A stretch of DNA of 64,000 nucleotides from Arenimonas composti TR7-09 = DSM 18010 (lineage in GTDB: Bacteria > Pseudomonadota > Gammaproteobacteria > Xanthomonadales > Xanthomonadaceae), in the NCBI RefSeq assembly GCF_000426365.1, contig NZ_AUFF01000001.1:868001-932000 (forward strand), given 5' to 3'. Numbering within the stretch: the stretch's first letter is position 1; the number at the start of each line of letters is the position of its first letter. Below are positions 1-8,979 of the stretch, one piece after another. Position numbers and translations under genes: made by a program. The notes under the pieces were generated by a model. That model was not told the DNA's origin. It ran no database searches and worked only from the letters and a program-made list of their open reading frames with translations.

Positions 1-1281
1 GGCCATGCCGGGATTGCCGGCGCCGATCACCGCGGGAACCTGTCCCGGCCCGGCGACGATCGTGCCGGCGCCTTTCAGCACGACGACGGCGCGATAGCGC
101 TGCACCAACGCTTCCGCCGCGGCATAGCGGTCGGCCTGCACCGCCGCGTTGTCGATGCCGAGCAGGCGCGCGGCCTCGCCCGGATGCGGCGTCAGGATCG
201 CCTGCGGCAGCGGCCGCGGCGACTGCACGATCAGGTTCAGCGCATCGGCGTCGAGCACCAGCGGTTTGCCGCTGTCGAGTGCCGCCTGCAGCAGCGAACG
301 TCCCCACGCGCCCTGGCCGAGGCCGGGGCCGACGGCGAGCACGGTCGCGCGTTCGAGCAGCGGCGCCAGCGCGGCGGCGTCCTCGACCGCATGCGTCATC
401 GCCTCGGGCCGCGCCGCGACCAGTGCGGCGACACCGGACGTGCGCGTCGCGACGCTGGCCAGGCCGACGCCGGTGCGCAACGCACCTTCCGCGCACAGGC
501 GCACCGCGCCGCCCATGCCGGCCTCGCCGCCGATGCAGAGCACGTGCCCGTGTTCGCCCTTGTGCGCGTTGGCGTGCCGCGGCGCCAGCCAGCGTCGCAG
601 GCCGCCGGGCACGACCAGGCGCGCGGCCGGTGTCATCGCCGCGAACATGTCGGCGGGCAGGTCGAGGTCGTGCAGCAGCACCTCACCGTCGAAATCGCGC
701 GCCATGCCGGTGTAGAGCCCGCACTTCGCGGCGATGAACGAAAGCGTCAGCGTCGCCTGCACCGCGGCGCCGGCGGCGTGGCCGGTGTCGGCGTCGATGC
801 CGGAAGGCACGTCGAGCGCGAGCACCGGCTTACGGCTGGCGTTGATGCGTTCGATCATGCCCTGCGCCGCTTCCGACGGCGGCCGTGTCAGGCCGGTGCC
901 GTAGAGCGCGTCGACCCAGACGTCCATCTCGGGCAGCACGCCGTCGAAGGCGACCACGCGGCCGCCGGCAGCGCGCCAGTCGGCCAGCGCCTGGCGCGCG
1001 GCATCGGTGCGCGGATGCATGCCGGGTGGCGCGAACACGCATACCTCGTGGCCGGCTTCGCGGGCGAACCGGGCAACCACGAAACCATCGCCGCCATTGT
1101 TGCCGGGGCCGCAGACCACGCCGATGCGCCGCGCCGCCGGCCAGCGCGCGCGCAGCAGTTCCCAGGCGGCGCGGCCCGCACGCGTCATCAGCTCATGGGC
1201 GGGCACGGCGAGCGTGGCGATCGCCAGTTCGTCCATGGCCCGCACCTGCGCGGCGCGATAGAGGGGCAACGGGGGAATCAT
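1..1281 (-). CDS. nnr: Bifunctional NAD(P)H-hydrate repair enzyme, C-terminus beyond window
   Basis: Repairs damaged (hydrated) NADH and NADPH: an N-terminal epimerase domain interconverts the R and S hydrates and a C-terminal ADP-dependent dehydratase restores the cofactor. The epimerase motif GPGNNGGDG is at residues 58-66. Further on, the dehydratase part shows VGPGLGQGAWGRSLL and an EAGMGGAVRLC segment, and the frame runs off the window edge inside a GNPGMA motif typical of the domain's nucleotide site. About 427 codons are visible. The ATG at 1281 gives a standard N-terminus (MIPPLPLYRAAQVRAMD). It is divergent from queG with only 24 bases between the two start codons. Next to yjeF-type genes, queG is a common gammaproteobacterial neighbour. 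Confidence 0.93.
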   Translation of the reverse strand, partial: MIPPLPLYRAAQVRAMDELAIATLAVPAHELMTRAGRAAWELLRARWPAARRIGVVCGPGNNGGDGFVVARFAREAGHEVCVFAPPGMHPRTDAARQALADWRAAGGRVVAFDGVLPEMDVWVDALYGTGLTRPPSEAAQGMIERINASRKPVLALDVPSGIDADTGHAAGAAVQATLTLSFIAAKCGLYTGMARDFDGEVLLHDLDLPADMFAAMTPAARLVVPGGLRRWLAPRHANAHKGEHGHVLCIGGEAGMGGAVRLCAEGALRTGVGLASVATRTSGVAALVAARPEAMTHAVEDAAALAPLLERATVLAVGPGLGQGAWGRSLLQAALDSGKPLVLDADALNLIVQSPRPLPQAILTPHPGEAARLLGIDNAAVQADRYAAAEALVQRYRAVVVLKGAGTIVAGPGQVPAVIGAGNPGMA

Positions 1282-1292
1282 CCGCAGGATTC

Positions 1293-1298
1293 TATACT
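1293..1298 (+). promoter_or_regulatory. Putative -10 element of queG (leaderless arrangement)
   Basis: TATACT stands 7 bases before the queG ATG at 1306. If used, transcription would begin at or within a base of the start codon, giving a leaderless mRNA. No good -35 hexamer is seen at the expected distance and there is no Shine-Dalgarno sequence before the ATG. Confidence 0.45.
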
Positions 1299-1305
1299 TG
1301 CGCCG

Positions 1306-2367
1306 ATGCCCGACCTCGCCGCCCTCGCCGCCGACATCCGGATCTGGGCCCGCGAACTGGGTTTCCAGCAGACCGGCATCGCCGGCGTCGAACTCGGCGA
1401 AGACGAGGCGCACCTGCAGGCCTGGCTGGCGCGCGGCTTCCACGGCGGCATGGACTACATGGCCCGCCACGGCGACAAGCGCGCGCGCCCCGGCGAACTC
1501 GTGCCCGGCACGTTGCGGGTGATCTCGGTACGCATGGACTACGGCACCGGCGACGAGGATGCCGCCTGGGCCCGCCTGGCCGACGGCGAAGCCGCCTACG
1601 TCGCCCGTTACGCACTCGGCCGCGATTACCACAAGCTGATGCGCAACCGCCTGCAGAAACTCGCCGACCGCATCGCCGGCGCGATCGGCCCGTTCGGCCA
1701 TCGCGTGTTCGTCGATTCGGCACCGGTGCTCGAACGCGCCCTCGCCCGCGACGCCGGCCTCGGCTGGATCGGCAAGCACACCTGCCTGATCAACCGCGAC
1801 GCCGGCAGCTGGTTCTTCCTCGGCGAGCTCTACACCGACCTCGCGCTACCGGTCGACGAACCCGCGAGCGCGCACTGCGGCACCTGCACGCGCTGCCTGC
1901 AGGTCTGCCCGACCGGCGCGATCGTCGCCCCCTACCAGGTCGACGCCCGCCGCTGCATCTCCTACCTGACGATCGAGAACCGCGACGCCATCCCAGAAGA
2001 ACTGCGCCCGCTGATCGGCAACCGCATCTTCGGCTGCGACGACTGCCAGCTCGCCTGCCCCTGGAACAAGTTCGCGGTGGCGCACGGCGAGGCCGACTTC
2101 GCGCCGCGCAACGGCCTCGACGGCGCGAGGCTGGTGGAGCTGTTCGCGTGGACGGAGGAAGAGTTCCTGAAGCGCACCGAGGGCTCGGCGATCCGGCGGA
2201 CCGGGTATCGCGGGTGGCTGCGGAATATCGCGGTGGCGCTGGGGAATGCGCCGACGACGCCTTCCGTGCTCGCGGCGCTGGCGTCGCGCCGCGACGAGCC
2301 GGACGAAATGGTGCGGGAGCATGTCGCGTGGGCGCTGGCGCGGCATCCGAAGGTGGTGCTGGACTGA
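1306..2367 (+). CDS. queG: Epoxyqueuosine reductase QueG
   Basis: Cobalamin- and iron-sulfur-dependent reductase for the last step of queuosine synthesis, reducing epoxyqueuosine in tRNA to queuosine. The 353-residue protein has the two ferredoxin-like cysteine sets expected: C191, C194, C197 and C201 (CGTCTRCLQVCP), and C244, C247 and C251 (CDDCQLACP). The open frame extends far upstream, but that part lies antisense to nnr. The ATG at 1306 gives the family N-terminus MPDLAALAADIRIWA, so the upstream extension is rejected. The protein ends with HEAT-like helical sequence (VREHVAWALARHP), as usual for the longer QueG form. Confidence 0.95.
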   Translation: MPDLAALAADIRIWARELGFQQTGIAGVELGEDEAHLQAWLARGFHGGMDYMARHGDKRARPGELVPGTLRVISVRMDYGTGDEDAAWARLADGEAAYVARYALGRDYHKLMRNRLQKLADRIAGAIGPFGHRVFVDSAPVLERALARDAGLGWIGKHTCLINRDAGSWFFLGELYTDLALPVDEPASAHCGTCTRCLQVCPTGAIVAPYQVDARRCISYLTIENRDAIPEELRPLIGNRIFGCDDCQLACPWNKFAVAHGEADFAPRNGLDGARLVELFAWTEEEFLKRTEGSAIRRTGYRGWLRNIAVALGNAPTTPSVLAALASRRDEPDEMVREHVAWALARHPKVVLD

Positions 2368-2460
2368 AGCAATCGCCCCCCGGGCCCCGCACCCACCCAT
2401 CAAGAGAATCGGCTCTTATCGGCCTTTATCCGTTGTGGGCAAGCCCGGTCGGAACGCGCG

Positions 2461-3981
2461 TCACCCCGCGTGCGCGCGGATACGCTCCACCAGCTCCGCC
2501 GTGACCGCATCCGCCAGCACCCCGCCCTCCCCCGCCAACGCCGGCCGCACCCCCGCCGCCAGCCGCTTGCCGAGCTCCACGCCCCACTGGTCGAAGGGGT
2601 CGATGCCGACTAGCACGCCCTGCAGGTAGACGCTGTGCTCGTAAAGCGCCAGCAGGCCGCCGAGGGCATTGGGGCTGAGTTCGTCGAGCAGGATCACCGT
2701 CGACGGGCGGCCGCCGGGGTAGTGGCGGGCCGGGTCGTCGCCGTCTTCGCCCTCGCAGAGGGCCTGTGCCTGTGCCAGCAGGTTCGCGAGCAGCGACCGG
2801 TGGTTGGCGGCGTGCGGGTGCGCGGGTTTCGCAACGCCGATGAACTCGACCGGTACCACGTCGGTGCCCTGGTGCAGGGCCTGGAAGAAGCTGTGCTGCA
2901 CGTCGGTGCCGGGCCCGCCCCAGACCACCGGTGAGGTCGGCACCGGCACCGGGCTGCCGTCCTCGCGTACCGACTTGCCGAGGCTTTCCATCACCAGTTG
3001 CTGCAGGAAGGCCGGCAGCAGCGCGAGGCGCTGGTCGTAGGGCACGACGGCCGCGGTCGGGCGCGCCATCGCCACGCGGTTCCAGAGCGCGGTCAGCGCG
3101 TGCCGCACGATCAGATTCGATTCGACCGGCGTATGGCGCGCATGCGCATCCATGCCGGCGGCGCCGGCGAGCAGGCGGTCGAAGCCCTCGCGGCCGATCG
3201 CCAGCTGGATGCCGAAACCGACCGCCGACCAAAGCGAATAGCGGCCGCCGACCCAGTCCCACATCGGCAGTAAGCGGGCGCCGTCGACACCGAAAGCCGC
3301 GGCGCGCTCGACATTGGCGCTGACCGCATACAGGCGTTCGCCGCCGCCGAGCCAGTCGCGCAGGATCGCGCCGTTGAGCAGGGTCTCCTCGGTGCCGAAG
3401 CTCTTCGACACCAGGATCGCCGCGGTGCGCGCCGGGTCGAGTCCGCGCAGCAGGTGCTGGGCGGCGCTGCCGTCGACGTTGGCGAGGAAGTGCACGCGGA
3501 AGCGGCCGTCGGCGAAGTCCTTCAGCGCGTCGACCGCCAGCCGCGGGCCGAGGTCGGAGCCGCCGATGCCGACGCTGACGACGTCGGTGACGTCCCCGGC
3601 GGCGAGTTCGGCGTGCAGCGCGTCCATGCGCGCGCGCGCGTCGGCGACCAGCGCGCGGGCCTGCGCGACGGGCTCGCCAGCGCCGATGTCGCCGCGCAGC
3701 GCGCTGTGCAGCGCCGGCCGCTGCTCGGTGACGTTGACGATGCCGCCGTCGAACAGCCGCGCCAGCGCCGCCTCGACATCGGCGGCACGGGCGAAATCGA
3801 GCAGCGCCGCGTCGGCATCGCCGTCGACGTGCTGGCGGGCGAAGTTCGCGTAGATCGGCCCGACCCGCAGCGCCATCGCCTTCGCGCGCCCCGGGTCGGC
3901 CTGCACGAGCGTGCGCAGCGGCGTGCCGCGCAGACGTTCGCCGTGGCGGATCAGTGACTGCCAGTCGCGTTCCGTGCGCAT
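2461..3981 (-). CDS. pgi: Glucose-6-phosphate isomerase
   Basis: Interconverts glucose 6-phosphate and fructose 6-phosphate in the cytoplasm. The 506-residue protein carries the [14 protein letters not shown] signature, the ALHQGT histidine region and the C-terminal WGVELGK lysine. An AAGGAG ribosome site 5 bases before the ATG at 3981 decides the start, so the in-frame ATG 27 bases upstream is not used. Odd point: in the conserved WG(E)PGT motif the catalytic glutamate (E355 in the E. coli enzyme) is glycine here (G356, WGGPGT). The rest of the active-site region is intact, so I expect an active or lineage-specific variant rather than a pseudogene. It converges on queG. A possible -10 (TAGACT) lies at 4011-4016 on this strand. 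Confidence 0.93.
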   Translation of the reverse strand: MRTERDWQSLIRHGERLRGTPLRTLVQADPGRAKAMALRVGPIYANFARQHVDGDADAALLDFARAADVEAALARLFDGGIVNVTEQRPALHSALRGDIGAGEPVAQARALVADARARMDALHAELAAGDVTDVVSVGIGGSDLGPRLAVDALKDFADGRFRVHFLANVDGSAAQHLLRGLDPARTAAILVSKSFGTEETLLNGAILRDWLGGGERLYAVSANVERAAAFGVDGARLLPMWDWVGGRYSLWSAVGFGIQLAIGREGFDRLLAGAAGMDAHARHTPVESNLIVRHALTALWNRVAMARPTAAVVPYDQRLALLPAFLQQLVMESLGKSVREDGSPVPVPTSPVVWGGPGTDVQHSFFQALHQGTDVVPVEFIGVAKPAHPHAANHRSLLANLLAQAQALCEGEDGDDPARHYPGGRPSTVILLDELSPNALGGLLALYEHSVYLQGVLVGIDPFDQWGVELGKRLAAGVRPALAGEGGVLADAVTAELVERIRAHAG

Positions 3982-4044
3982 CGCCGCTCCTTCGTGTGGG
4001 ACTTCCACCGAGTCTAGCGGACGGCCTTCACGGCGATGCGAAGC

Positions 4045-4896
4045 TCAGAACGGGTCGAACTCGAGGTTGTCGATCAGGCGGGTACGTCCCAGCCGCGCGG
4101 CGATCAGCGCGACCAGGCCCTGCTCCACCGGCATTCGCGCCCGGCTGAGGTCGGCGCGGCGGATCTCGGCGTAATCGACGACGTAGCCGGCGGCCTCGAG
4201 GCGCTCGCGGGCGGCGTCCTCGATGCGGTCGATCGGCAGGCCCTGGCGGGCGGCGTCGCGCATGAACAGCAGGGTGTCGTGGATGCGCGGCGCGAGCTTG
4301 CGCTCGTCCGCCGACAGGTACTGGTTGCGCGAACTCATCGCCAGGCCGTCGGCCTCGCGCAGGGTCGGCGCCGGCACGATCTCGAGCGGGAAGCTCATCT
4401 CGCGCGCCATGTAACGGATCACCTGCAGCTGCTGGTAATCCTTGCGCCCGAACACCGCGAGGTCCGGCTGCACCATGTTGAACAGCCGCGCGACCACCTG
4501 GGCGACGCCGTTGAAGTGGCCCGGGCGGTGCAGGCCGTCGAGGATGTCGGTGATGCCGGGGACGTGCATCTGCACGCAACCCATCGTCCCGAAGGGATAC
4601 ATCTGCTCGACCGAGGGCAGGAACAGCGCATCGCAACCGCGCTCGCGCAGGGCCTCGGCATCGGCGGCCTCGGTGCGCGGATAACGCGCGTAGTCCTCGT
4701 TCGGGCCGAACTGGGTCGGGTTGACGAAGATGCTGACGACGACGCGGTCGGCCTGCTGCTTCGCCAGTTCGAGCAGGGCGAAATGACCGGCATGCAGGTT
4801 GCCCATCGTCGGCACGAAGCCGACGCTGAGCCTCTGCTCGCGCCACTGCCGCACCTGGGCGCGCAGCGCCAGGATCGTGTTGTGGGTCTGCATCAT
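4045..4896 (-). CDS. panC: Pantothenate synthetase
   Basis: ATP-dependent condensation of pantoate with beta-alanine to pantothenate. The nucleotide-binding [10 protein letters not shown] motif lies near residue 30, FGRKDYQQL and SSRNQYL follow, and the length of 283 residues matches the E. coli enzyme. Two adjacent ATG codons (4896 and 4893) overlap the panB stop as GAATGATG. The first gives a 4-base overlap and the second a 1-base overlap, and I annotate the first. Translational coupling to panB is expected, since no strong ribosome site precedes it. It is the last gene of the pcnB-folK-panB-panC run. Confidence 0.95.
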   Translation of the reverse strand: MMQTHNTILALRAQVRQWREQRLSVGFVPTMGNLHAGHFALLELAKQQADRVVVSIFVNPTQFGPNEDYARYPRTEAADAEALRERGCDALFLPSVEQMYPFGTMGCVQMHVPGITDILDGLHRPGHFNGVAQVVARLFNMVQPDLAVFGRKDYQQLQVIRYMAREMSFPLEIVPAPTLREADGLAMSSRNQYLSADERKLAPRIHDTLLFMRDAARQGLPIDRIEDAARERLEAAGYVVDYAEIRRADLSRARMPVEQGLVALIAARLGRTRLIDNLEFDPF

Positions 4897-5723
4897 TCGT
4901 ATCCGTGTTCGGGACCGGGGAAACTGCCTTCGCGCACCGCGCTCGCGTAGGCCTGCAGCGCGCCGAGGATCGAGCCGCCGTCGGCGAGGAAATCCTTCAC
5001 GAAGCGCGGCCGGCGGTGACCGCTGTTCATGCCGAGCATGTCGTGCAGCACCAGGATCTGGCCGTCGCAGTGCGGGCCGGCGCCGATGCCGATGGTCGGG
5101 ATCGCCACCGCTTCGGTGATGCGCTTCGCCAGCGCGCTCGGCACGCATTCGAGCACGAGCATGTCGGCGCCGGCCTCGGCCACCGCCTGCGCGTCTGCGA
5201 GCAGACGCGCGGCGGCGGCCTCCTCGCGGCCCTGCACCCGGTAGCCGCCGAGGCGCAGGACCGACTGCGGCGTCAGGCCGAGGTGGGCGCAGACCGGGAT
5301 CTCGCGCTCGGCGAGGAAGCGGATGACCTCGAGCTTCGGGCCGGCGCCCTCGAGCTTGACCATCGCGGCGCCGGCCTGCAGGCAGCGGGTCGCGGCATCG
5401 AGCGCGCGCTCCGGCGTCGCATCGGCCTGGAAGGGAAGATCGGATACCAGCAGGGTCGTGCTCAGACCGCGGGCGACGCAGGCGGTGTGATAGACGATGT
5501 CGTCGATCGTCACCGGCAGCGTGCTGTCGTGGCCCTGGCAGACCATGCCGAGCGAATCGCCGACGAGGATGAAGTCGATACCGGCGCTGTCGACGCTGCG
5601 CGCGAAGCTGGCGTCGTAGGCGGTGATCGAGACGATGCGGCGGCCGTCGGCCTTCATCTTCCGCAGGGCCGGAACCGTCAGCCGGGCGCGCGCGGCGGCG
5701 GTGGGAGCGTTGTTGGCGTACAT
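4893..5723 (-). CDS. panB: 3-methyl-2-oxobutanoate hydroxymethyltransferase
   Basis: Makes ketopantoate from alpha-ketoisovalerate and methylene-tetrahydrofolate, the first committed step to pantothenate and coenzyme A. The 276-residue protein has the expected metal and substrate motifs: [27 protein letters not shown] near residues 50-66 and the catalytic glutamate segment LVLECVP. The start at 5723 follows a standard N-terminus (MYANNAP...[10 protein letters not shown]). It sits 24 bases after folK and overlaps panC by 4 bases. This is the usual gammaproteobacterial pcnB-folK-panB-panC order. Confidence 0.96.
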   Translation of the reverse strand: MYANNAPTAAARARLTVPALRKMKADGRRIVSITAYDASFARSVDSAGIDFILVGDSLGMVCQGHDSTLPVTIDDIVYHTACVARGLSTTLLVSDLPFQADATPERALDAATRCLQAGAAMVKLEGAGPKLEVIRFLAEREIPVCAHLGLTPQSVLRLGGYRVQGREEAAAARLLADAQAVAEAGADMLVLECVPSALAKRITEAVAIPTIGIGAGPHCDGQILVLHDMLGMNSGHRRPRFVKDFLADGGSILGALQAYASAVREGSFPGPEHGYE

Positions 5724-5747
5724 GGGGTCAGCCGCGACGTGGGGACG

Positions 5748-6239
5748 TCAAGTTTGCGCCTCGATCCCCGCGGCATCCACCGCGGCCCGCAGGTCGGCGA
5801 CGCGGCCGCGCCCCGGGACGACGAGATCGGGGGCGATTTCCGCCAGCGGCACCAGCACGAAGGCACGTTGATGCAGGCGTGGATGCGGCAGTTCGAGGCC
5901 GGGCTCTGCGAGCACCGTGTCACCGTGCAGCAGCAGGTCGAGGTCGAGCGGACGCGGACCCCAGCGGCGCGCATCGGCGCCACGGTCGCGCCCGTGCGCG
6001 CGCTCGATCGCCAGCAGCGCGCCCAGCAGCGGCATCGGCGACAGCGCGGTGTCGAGCGCGGCGACGGCATTGAGGAACGGCGGCTGCGCGGTGTCGCCCC
6101 AGGGCGGCGTGTGCCAGAACGAGGAGCGTGCGGCCAGGGTCGTGCCGGGCAGCGCCGCGAGCGCGGCCAGCGCGGACTGCAGGGTCGCGGCGACGTCGCC
6201 CTGGTTGCCGCCGAGGCCGACGTAGGCGCGGTGGATCAC
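5748..6239 (-). CDS. folK: 2-amino-4-hydroxy-6-hydroxymethyldihydropteridine diphosphokinase
   Basis: Pyrophosphorylates the pterin alcohol in folate synthesis. The 163-residue protein shows GLGGNQGD at the N-terminus and RWGPRPLDLDLLL, which holds the two magnesium-binding aspartates. The start is a GTG at 6239 (VIHRAYVGLGG), placed 2 bases after the pcnB stop. No ATG fits the family N-terminus. The position directly behind pcnB and before panB suggests it is translated from the pcnB message. Confidence 0.94.
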   Translation of the reverse strand: MIHRAYVGLGGNQGDVAATLQSALAALAALPGTTLAARSSFWHTPPWGDTAQPPFLNAVAALDTALSPMPLLGALLAIERAHGRDRGADARRWGPRPLDLDLLLHGDTVLAEPGLELPHPRLHQRAFVLVPLAEIAPDLVVPGRGRVADLRAAVDAAGIEAQT

Positions 6240-6241
6240 GC

Positions 6242-7630
6242 TCAGGCGTCGCTGCCGTCGTTGCCGCCGGGGGCGGCGCCGTTGCGACGGCGGCGACGGC
6301 GGCGCTTGCGCGGGCCGGTGTCGCCGGCGGTGTCGCCCTCGCCTTCCTCGCCGTCGATGTCGTGGCGCGGCGGCGTCTTCGGCGCGAGGCGGTCGGCCAG
6401 TTCGTCCGGCACCTGCTTCTGCGCGTCGCGCCAGAACGCCAGGTCCTCGGCGACCTCGCTGGTGGCGCTCGCGCGCAGTTCGAGGAAATCGAAGGCGGCA
6501 CGGAAGCGCGGATGCGACAGCAGGCGCATGACCCGCTTGCGCACGCGCTGGCCGAAACGCGGCTGCAGCAGCCAGATCTCCTGCATCGGCAGCGAGAAGC
6601 GGCGCGGCAGCGCGATGCGCTGGGCCTGGTGCAGGGTCACGCGGTCGGCGGCGCGCTGCTGCGCGACCAGAGGGTCGACGCCGGACTTCTGCATCACCGC
6701 CAGCTCGCGGCAATACGCCGGCCACAGCAGCGCCGCGAACAGGAAGGCCGGCGTCACCGGCTTGTCGGCGGCGATGCGCTCGTCGGTATTGCGCAGGCCC
6801 TGCAGCAGCATCCGCCGCAGCGCGCCGCTGCGGTTGGTCGCCAGCGCCTTCGCGGTCTCCGGGAACAGCGCCGGCAGCAGGCCGTGCGCTTCCAGCAGCA
6901 GGAAGCTCTTCTCGGCGTGGCCGGCCAGGAACATCTTCAGGCACTCGTCGAACAGCCGCGCCGGCGGCGCGCCGGACAACAGGTGCGCGAGTTCCGGGAT
7001 CGGCCCGGCGGCTTCGGCCGAGATCTTGAAGCCGAGCTTGGCCGCCAGCCGGACCGCGCGCAGCATGCGCACCGGGTCCTCGCGGTAGCGTTCGACCGGG
7101 TCGCCGATCAGGCGCATCGTGCGGCCGATCACGTCGTCGTAGCCGCCGACGTAGTCGCGGACGCTGAAGTCCTCGATCGCGTAGTACAGCGCGTTCGCGG
7201 TGAAGTCGCGGCGCACCGCGTCGTCCTCGATGCTGCCGTAGACGTTGTCGCGGACGATGCGGCCGTCGTCGCCGGTCTCGCGGTCGCCGTCGTCGCCTGC
7301 GGCATTGGCGCGAAAGGTCGCGACCTCGATGATCTCGCGGCCGAACACCACGTGCGCCAGGCGGAAGCGGCGGCCGATCAGCCGGCAGTTGCGGAACAGC
7401 GCACGCACCTGCTCCGGGGTCGCGTCGGTGGCGACGTCGAAGTCCTTCGGATGCAGGCCGATCAGCAGGTCGCGCACGGCGCCGCCGACGAGATAGGCCT
7501 GGAAGCCCGCCTCGCGCAGGCGATAGAGCACGCGCAGCGCGTTCGGGCTGATGTCCTTGCGGGAAATACCGTGCTCGGCGCGCGCGACGATGCGCGGCTC
7601 GAGGGCGATGGAGGTCGGGGTTTCCGTCAT
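6242..7630 (-). CDS. pcnB: Poly(A) polymerase I
   Basis: Adds poly(A) tails to RNA and so marks transcripts for decay. The 462-residue protein has the nucleotidyltransferase core LVGGAVRDLLIGLHPKDFD with the metal-binding DFD pair near residues 63-65, and RRDFTANALYY, typical of the PcnB branch rather than the CCA-adding enzyme. The C-terminus is a strongly basic tail (a run of nine arginines and lysines around KRRRRRRR) as in other PcnB proteins, likely for RNA binding. The N-terminal RIVARAEHGISRKDIS is also PcnB-like. It is first gene of the folK-panB-panC run and is divergent from tRNA-Glu. Confidence 0.94.
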   Translation of the reverse strand: MTETPTSIALEPRIVARAEHGISRKDISPNALRVLYRLREAGFQAYLVGGAVRDLLIGLHPKDFDVATDATPEQVRALFRNCRLIGRRFRLAHVVFGREIIEVATFRANAAGDDGDRETGDDGRIVRDNVYGSIEDDAVRRDFTANALYYAIEDFSVRDYVGGYDDVIGRTMRLIGDPVERYREDPVRMLRAVRLAAKLGFKISAEAAGPIPELAHLLSGAPPARLFDECLKMFLAGHAEKSFLLLEAHGLLPALFPETAKALATNRSGALRRMLLQGLRNTDERIAADKPVTPAFLFAALLWPAYCRELAVMQKSGVDPLVAQQRAADRVTLHQAQRIALPRRFSLPMQEIWLLQPRFGQRVRKRVMRLLSHPRFRAAFDFLELRASATSEVAEDLAFWRDAQKQVPDELADRLAPKTPPRHDIDGEEGEGDTAGDTGPRKRRRRRRRNGAAPGGNDGSDA

Positions 7631-7680
7631 GGGCTCGATTGCGGCGCGGGGTCCTTGCGCGGCGGCAGTGGCCGCGGTGC

Positions 7681-7709
7681 TTCCCGGCGGCGATGAAGCT
7701 GGCTATACT
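7681..7709 (+). promoter_or_regulatory. Promoter of tRNA-Glu
   Basis: TTCCCG, 17 bases, then TATACT at 7704-7709. The -10 is near consensus and is followed by a GC-rich discriminator (GCGCCCG), a feature of stringently controlled stable-RNA promoters. The -35 match is weak. Confidence 0.5.
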
Positions 7710-7737
7710 AGCGCCCGTCCTGGCATTCGCCAAACAC

Positions 7738-7813
7738 GCTCCCTTCGTCTAGTGGCCTAGGACACGGCCCTCTCAAGGCTGGAACAGGGGTTCGAGTCCC
7801 CTAGGGAGCGCCA
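7738..7813 (+). tRNA. tRNA-Glu (anticodon CTC)
   Basis: A 76-base cloverleaf. The 7-base acceptor stem GCTCCCT pairs with AGGGAGC, followed by discriminator G and an encoded CCA. The anticodon loop is CTCTCAA, giving anticodon CTC for GAG codons, which suits this GC-rich genome. The T arm contains GGTTCGAGTCC. The primary sequence is close to E. coli tRNA-Glu. It has its own promoter and a terminator 6 bases downstream, so it is a single-gene unit. Confidence 0.96.
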
Positions 7814-7818
7814 TCTTC

Positions 7819-7843
7819 GAAGGCCCGGCCATGCCGGGCCTTC
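7819..7843 (+). terminator. Intrinsic terminator after tRNA-Glu
   Basis: A perfect 11-base stem (GAAGGCCCGGC with its complement) around a CAT loop, followed by CTCGTTT. It separates the tRNA from fdxA. Confidence 0.8.
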
Positions 7844-7903
7844 CTCGTTTCCGGACCCGCTCCGGTAGAATCGCCGCGTCGCACCGCACCCACCGGAACC
7901 GCC

Positions 7904-8227
7904 ATGCCCTTCGTCGTCGTCGAGAACTGCATCCGCTGCAAGTACACCGATTGCGTGGAGGTGTGCCCGGTCGACTGTTTCCACGAGGGTCCGAACTTCC
8001 TGGTGATCGATCCGGACGAGTGCATCGACTGCACGCTGTGCGAGCCGGAATGCCCGGCGAAGGCCATCTATCCGGAAGACGACGTGCCGGCCGGCCAGGA
8101 GAACTTCATCGCCCTGAACGCCGAGCTGGCGAAGGAATGGCCGGTGATCACGACCCGCAAGGACCCGCTGCCCGACGCCGCCGAGTGGGACGGCCGCACC
8201 GGCAAGCTGCCCGAACTCAAGCGCTGA
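7904..8227 (+). CDS. fdxA: Seven-iron ferredoxin FdxA
   Basis: Low-potential electron carrier with one 3Fe-4S and one 4Fe-4S cluster. The 107-residue sequence has C9, C12, C17 and C21 in the first half ([14 protein letters not shown]) and [12 protein letters not shown] at residues 40-51. The long acidic C-terminal extension ([13 protein letters not shown]...) is typical of the Azotobacter FdI type. It is a stand-alone gene between two terminators. A specific redox partner cannot be named from the context. Confidence 0.95.
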   Translation: MPFVVVENCIRCKYTDCVEVCPVDCFHEGPNFLVIDPDECIDCTLCEPECPAKAIYPEDDVPAGQENFIALNAELAKEWPVITTRKDPLPDAAEWDGRTGKLPELKR

Positions 8228-8258
8228 CGGTCGCCGCGCGACCGGGCCCCGGAACGAA

Positions 8259-8282
8259 GAAGGCGCCCCGCGGGGCGCCTTC
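8259..8282. terminator. Bidirectional terminator between fdxA and the BamC-like gene
   Basis: A perfect 24-base palindrome (GAAGGCGCCCCG and its complement) followed on the plus strand by CTCATT and, on the minus strand, by CTTCGTT. It serves both convergent genes. Confidence 0.75.
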
Positions 8283-8308
8283 CTCATTGCAGCCTGCGCA
8301 GGCCCGGC

Positions 8309-8896
8309 TCAGCCGAGGCGTGCCTTCAGCAGTCCGAGCAGGCGCGCGGCGGCACCGCCGCTGAGCGGCTGCCCGTCGGCACCGAGCGCGACGACGCGGC
8401 TCTGGCCGCCGAGGTCCTCGACGCGCACCAGCATCGTCGTGCCCTCGAAGCTCACTTCGTGGCCGTGCAGCAGCTGCGAGCTCTCGCCGACGCTGACGCC
8501 GTCGATCTTGCCGAGCGCGATGCCGACACGGCGCCAGGCGTTCTCGATGCCGTCGGCGAGGATGAAGCTGTCGACCGCCGCGACCGGTGCCGCGCCCGCC
8601 GCCTGGGCGGCCATCGTCGCCGGCCGGCCGGCGGCCTGCGCCGCGCGGAACTCGGCATCGGCGGCCGCCGCCGCCGCTTCCGCGCCGGGACCGACGTCCG
8701 GGATCACCGCCGCGCCGGAAGTCGACGGGGTATCCAGGCCCGGCGGCACTTCCAGCGGACGCGACTGCACGGCGTCCTCGTAGATCGCCGAGTTGCCGAA
8801 CTTGGCACGCAGGTAGACGCAGCCACCCTGCGTCAGCAGTGCGGCGACCACGATGCCGGACAGCAGCGGGCGAAGGGAGGAACGGACAACGGTCAT
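8309..8896 (-). CDS. BamC-like outer-membrane lipoprotein
   Basis: A 195-residue lipoprotein precursor. The signal peptide ends at C26 (LLTQGGC, a loose lipobox). An alanine-rich linker follows and then a C-terminal domain with FILADGIENAWRRVGIALG, which resembles one helix-grip domain of BamC, an accessory protein of the outer-membrane beta-barrel assembly machine. It is placed directly behind dapA, as nlpB/bamC is in E. coli, which supports the assignment. It appears to have only one full domain where E. coli BamC has two. Ribosome site AGGAGA precedes the ATG at 8896. The alternative is a generic BamC-related lipoprotein of the order. Confidence 0.7.
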   Translation of the reverse strand: MTVVRSSLRPLLSGIVVAALLTQGGCVYLRAKFGNSAIYEDAVQSRPLEVPPGLDTPSTSGAAVIPDVGPGAEAAAAAADAEFRAAQAAGRPATMAAQAAGAAPVAAVDSFILADGIENAWRRVGIALGKIDGVSVGESSQLLHGHEVSFEGTTMLVRVEDLGGQSRVVALGADGQPLSGGAAARLLGLLKARLG

Positions 8897-8979
8897 CGGG
8901 TTCTCCTGGAGCGCCGGCGGCCTGGGCCGCGGGCTGGGGACGGTGCCGCGGACGTACCGCGGACGGGGGACGGCATAGA

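Noticed and set aside
184-1305. An upstream extension of the queG frame to position 184
   Set aside because: It lies antisense to nnr and codes for Arg/His/Gln-rich sequence without family similarity. The family start is the ATG at 1306.
2368-2460. Small hairpin AAGAG/CTCTT in the queG-pgi spacer considered as terminator
   Set aside because: Five-base stem without a T tract. Too weak to call.
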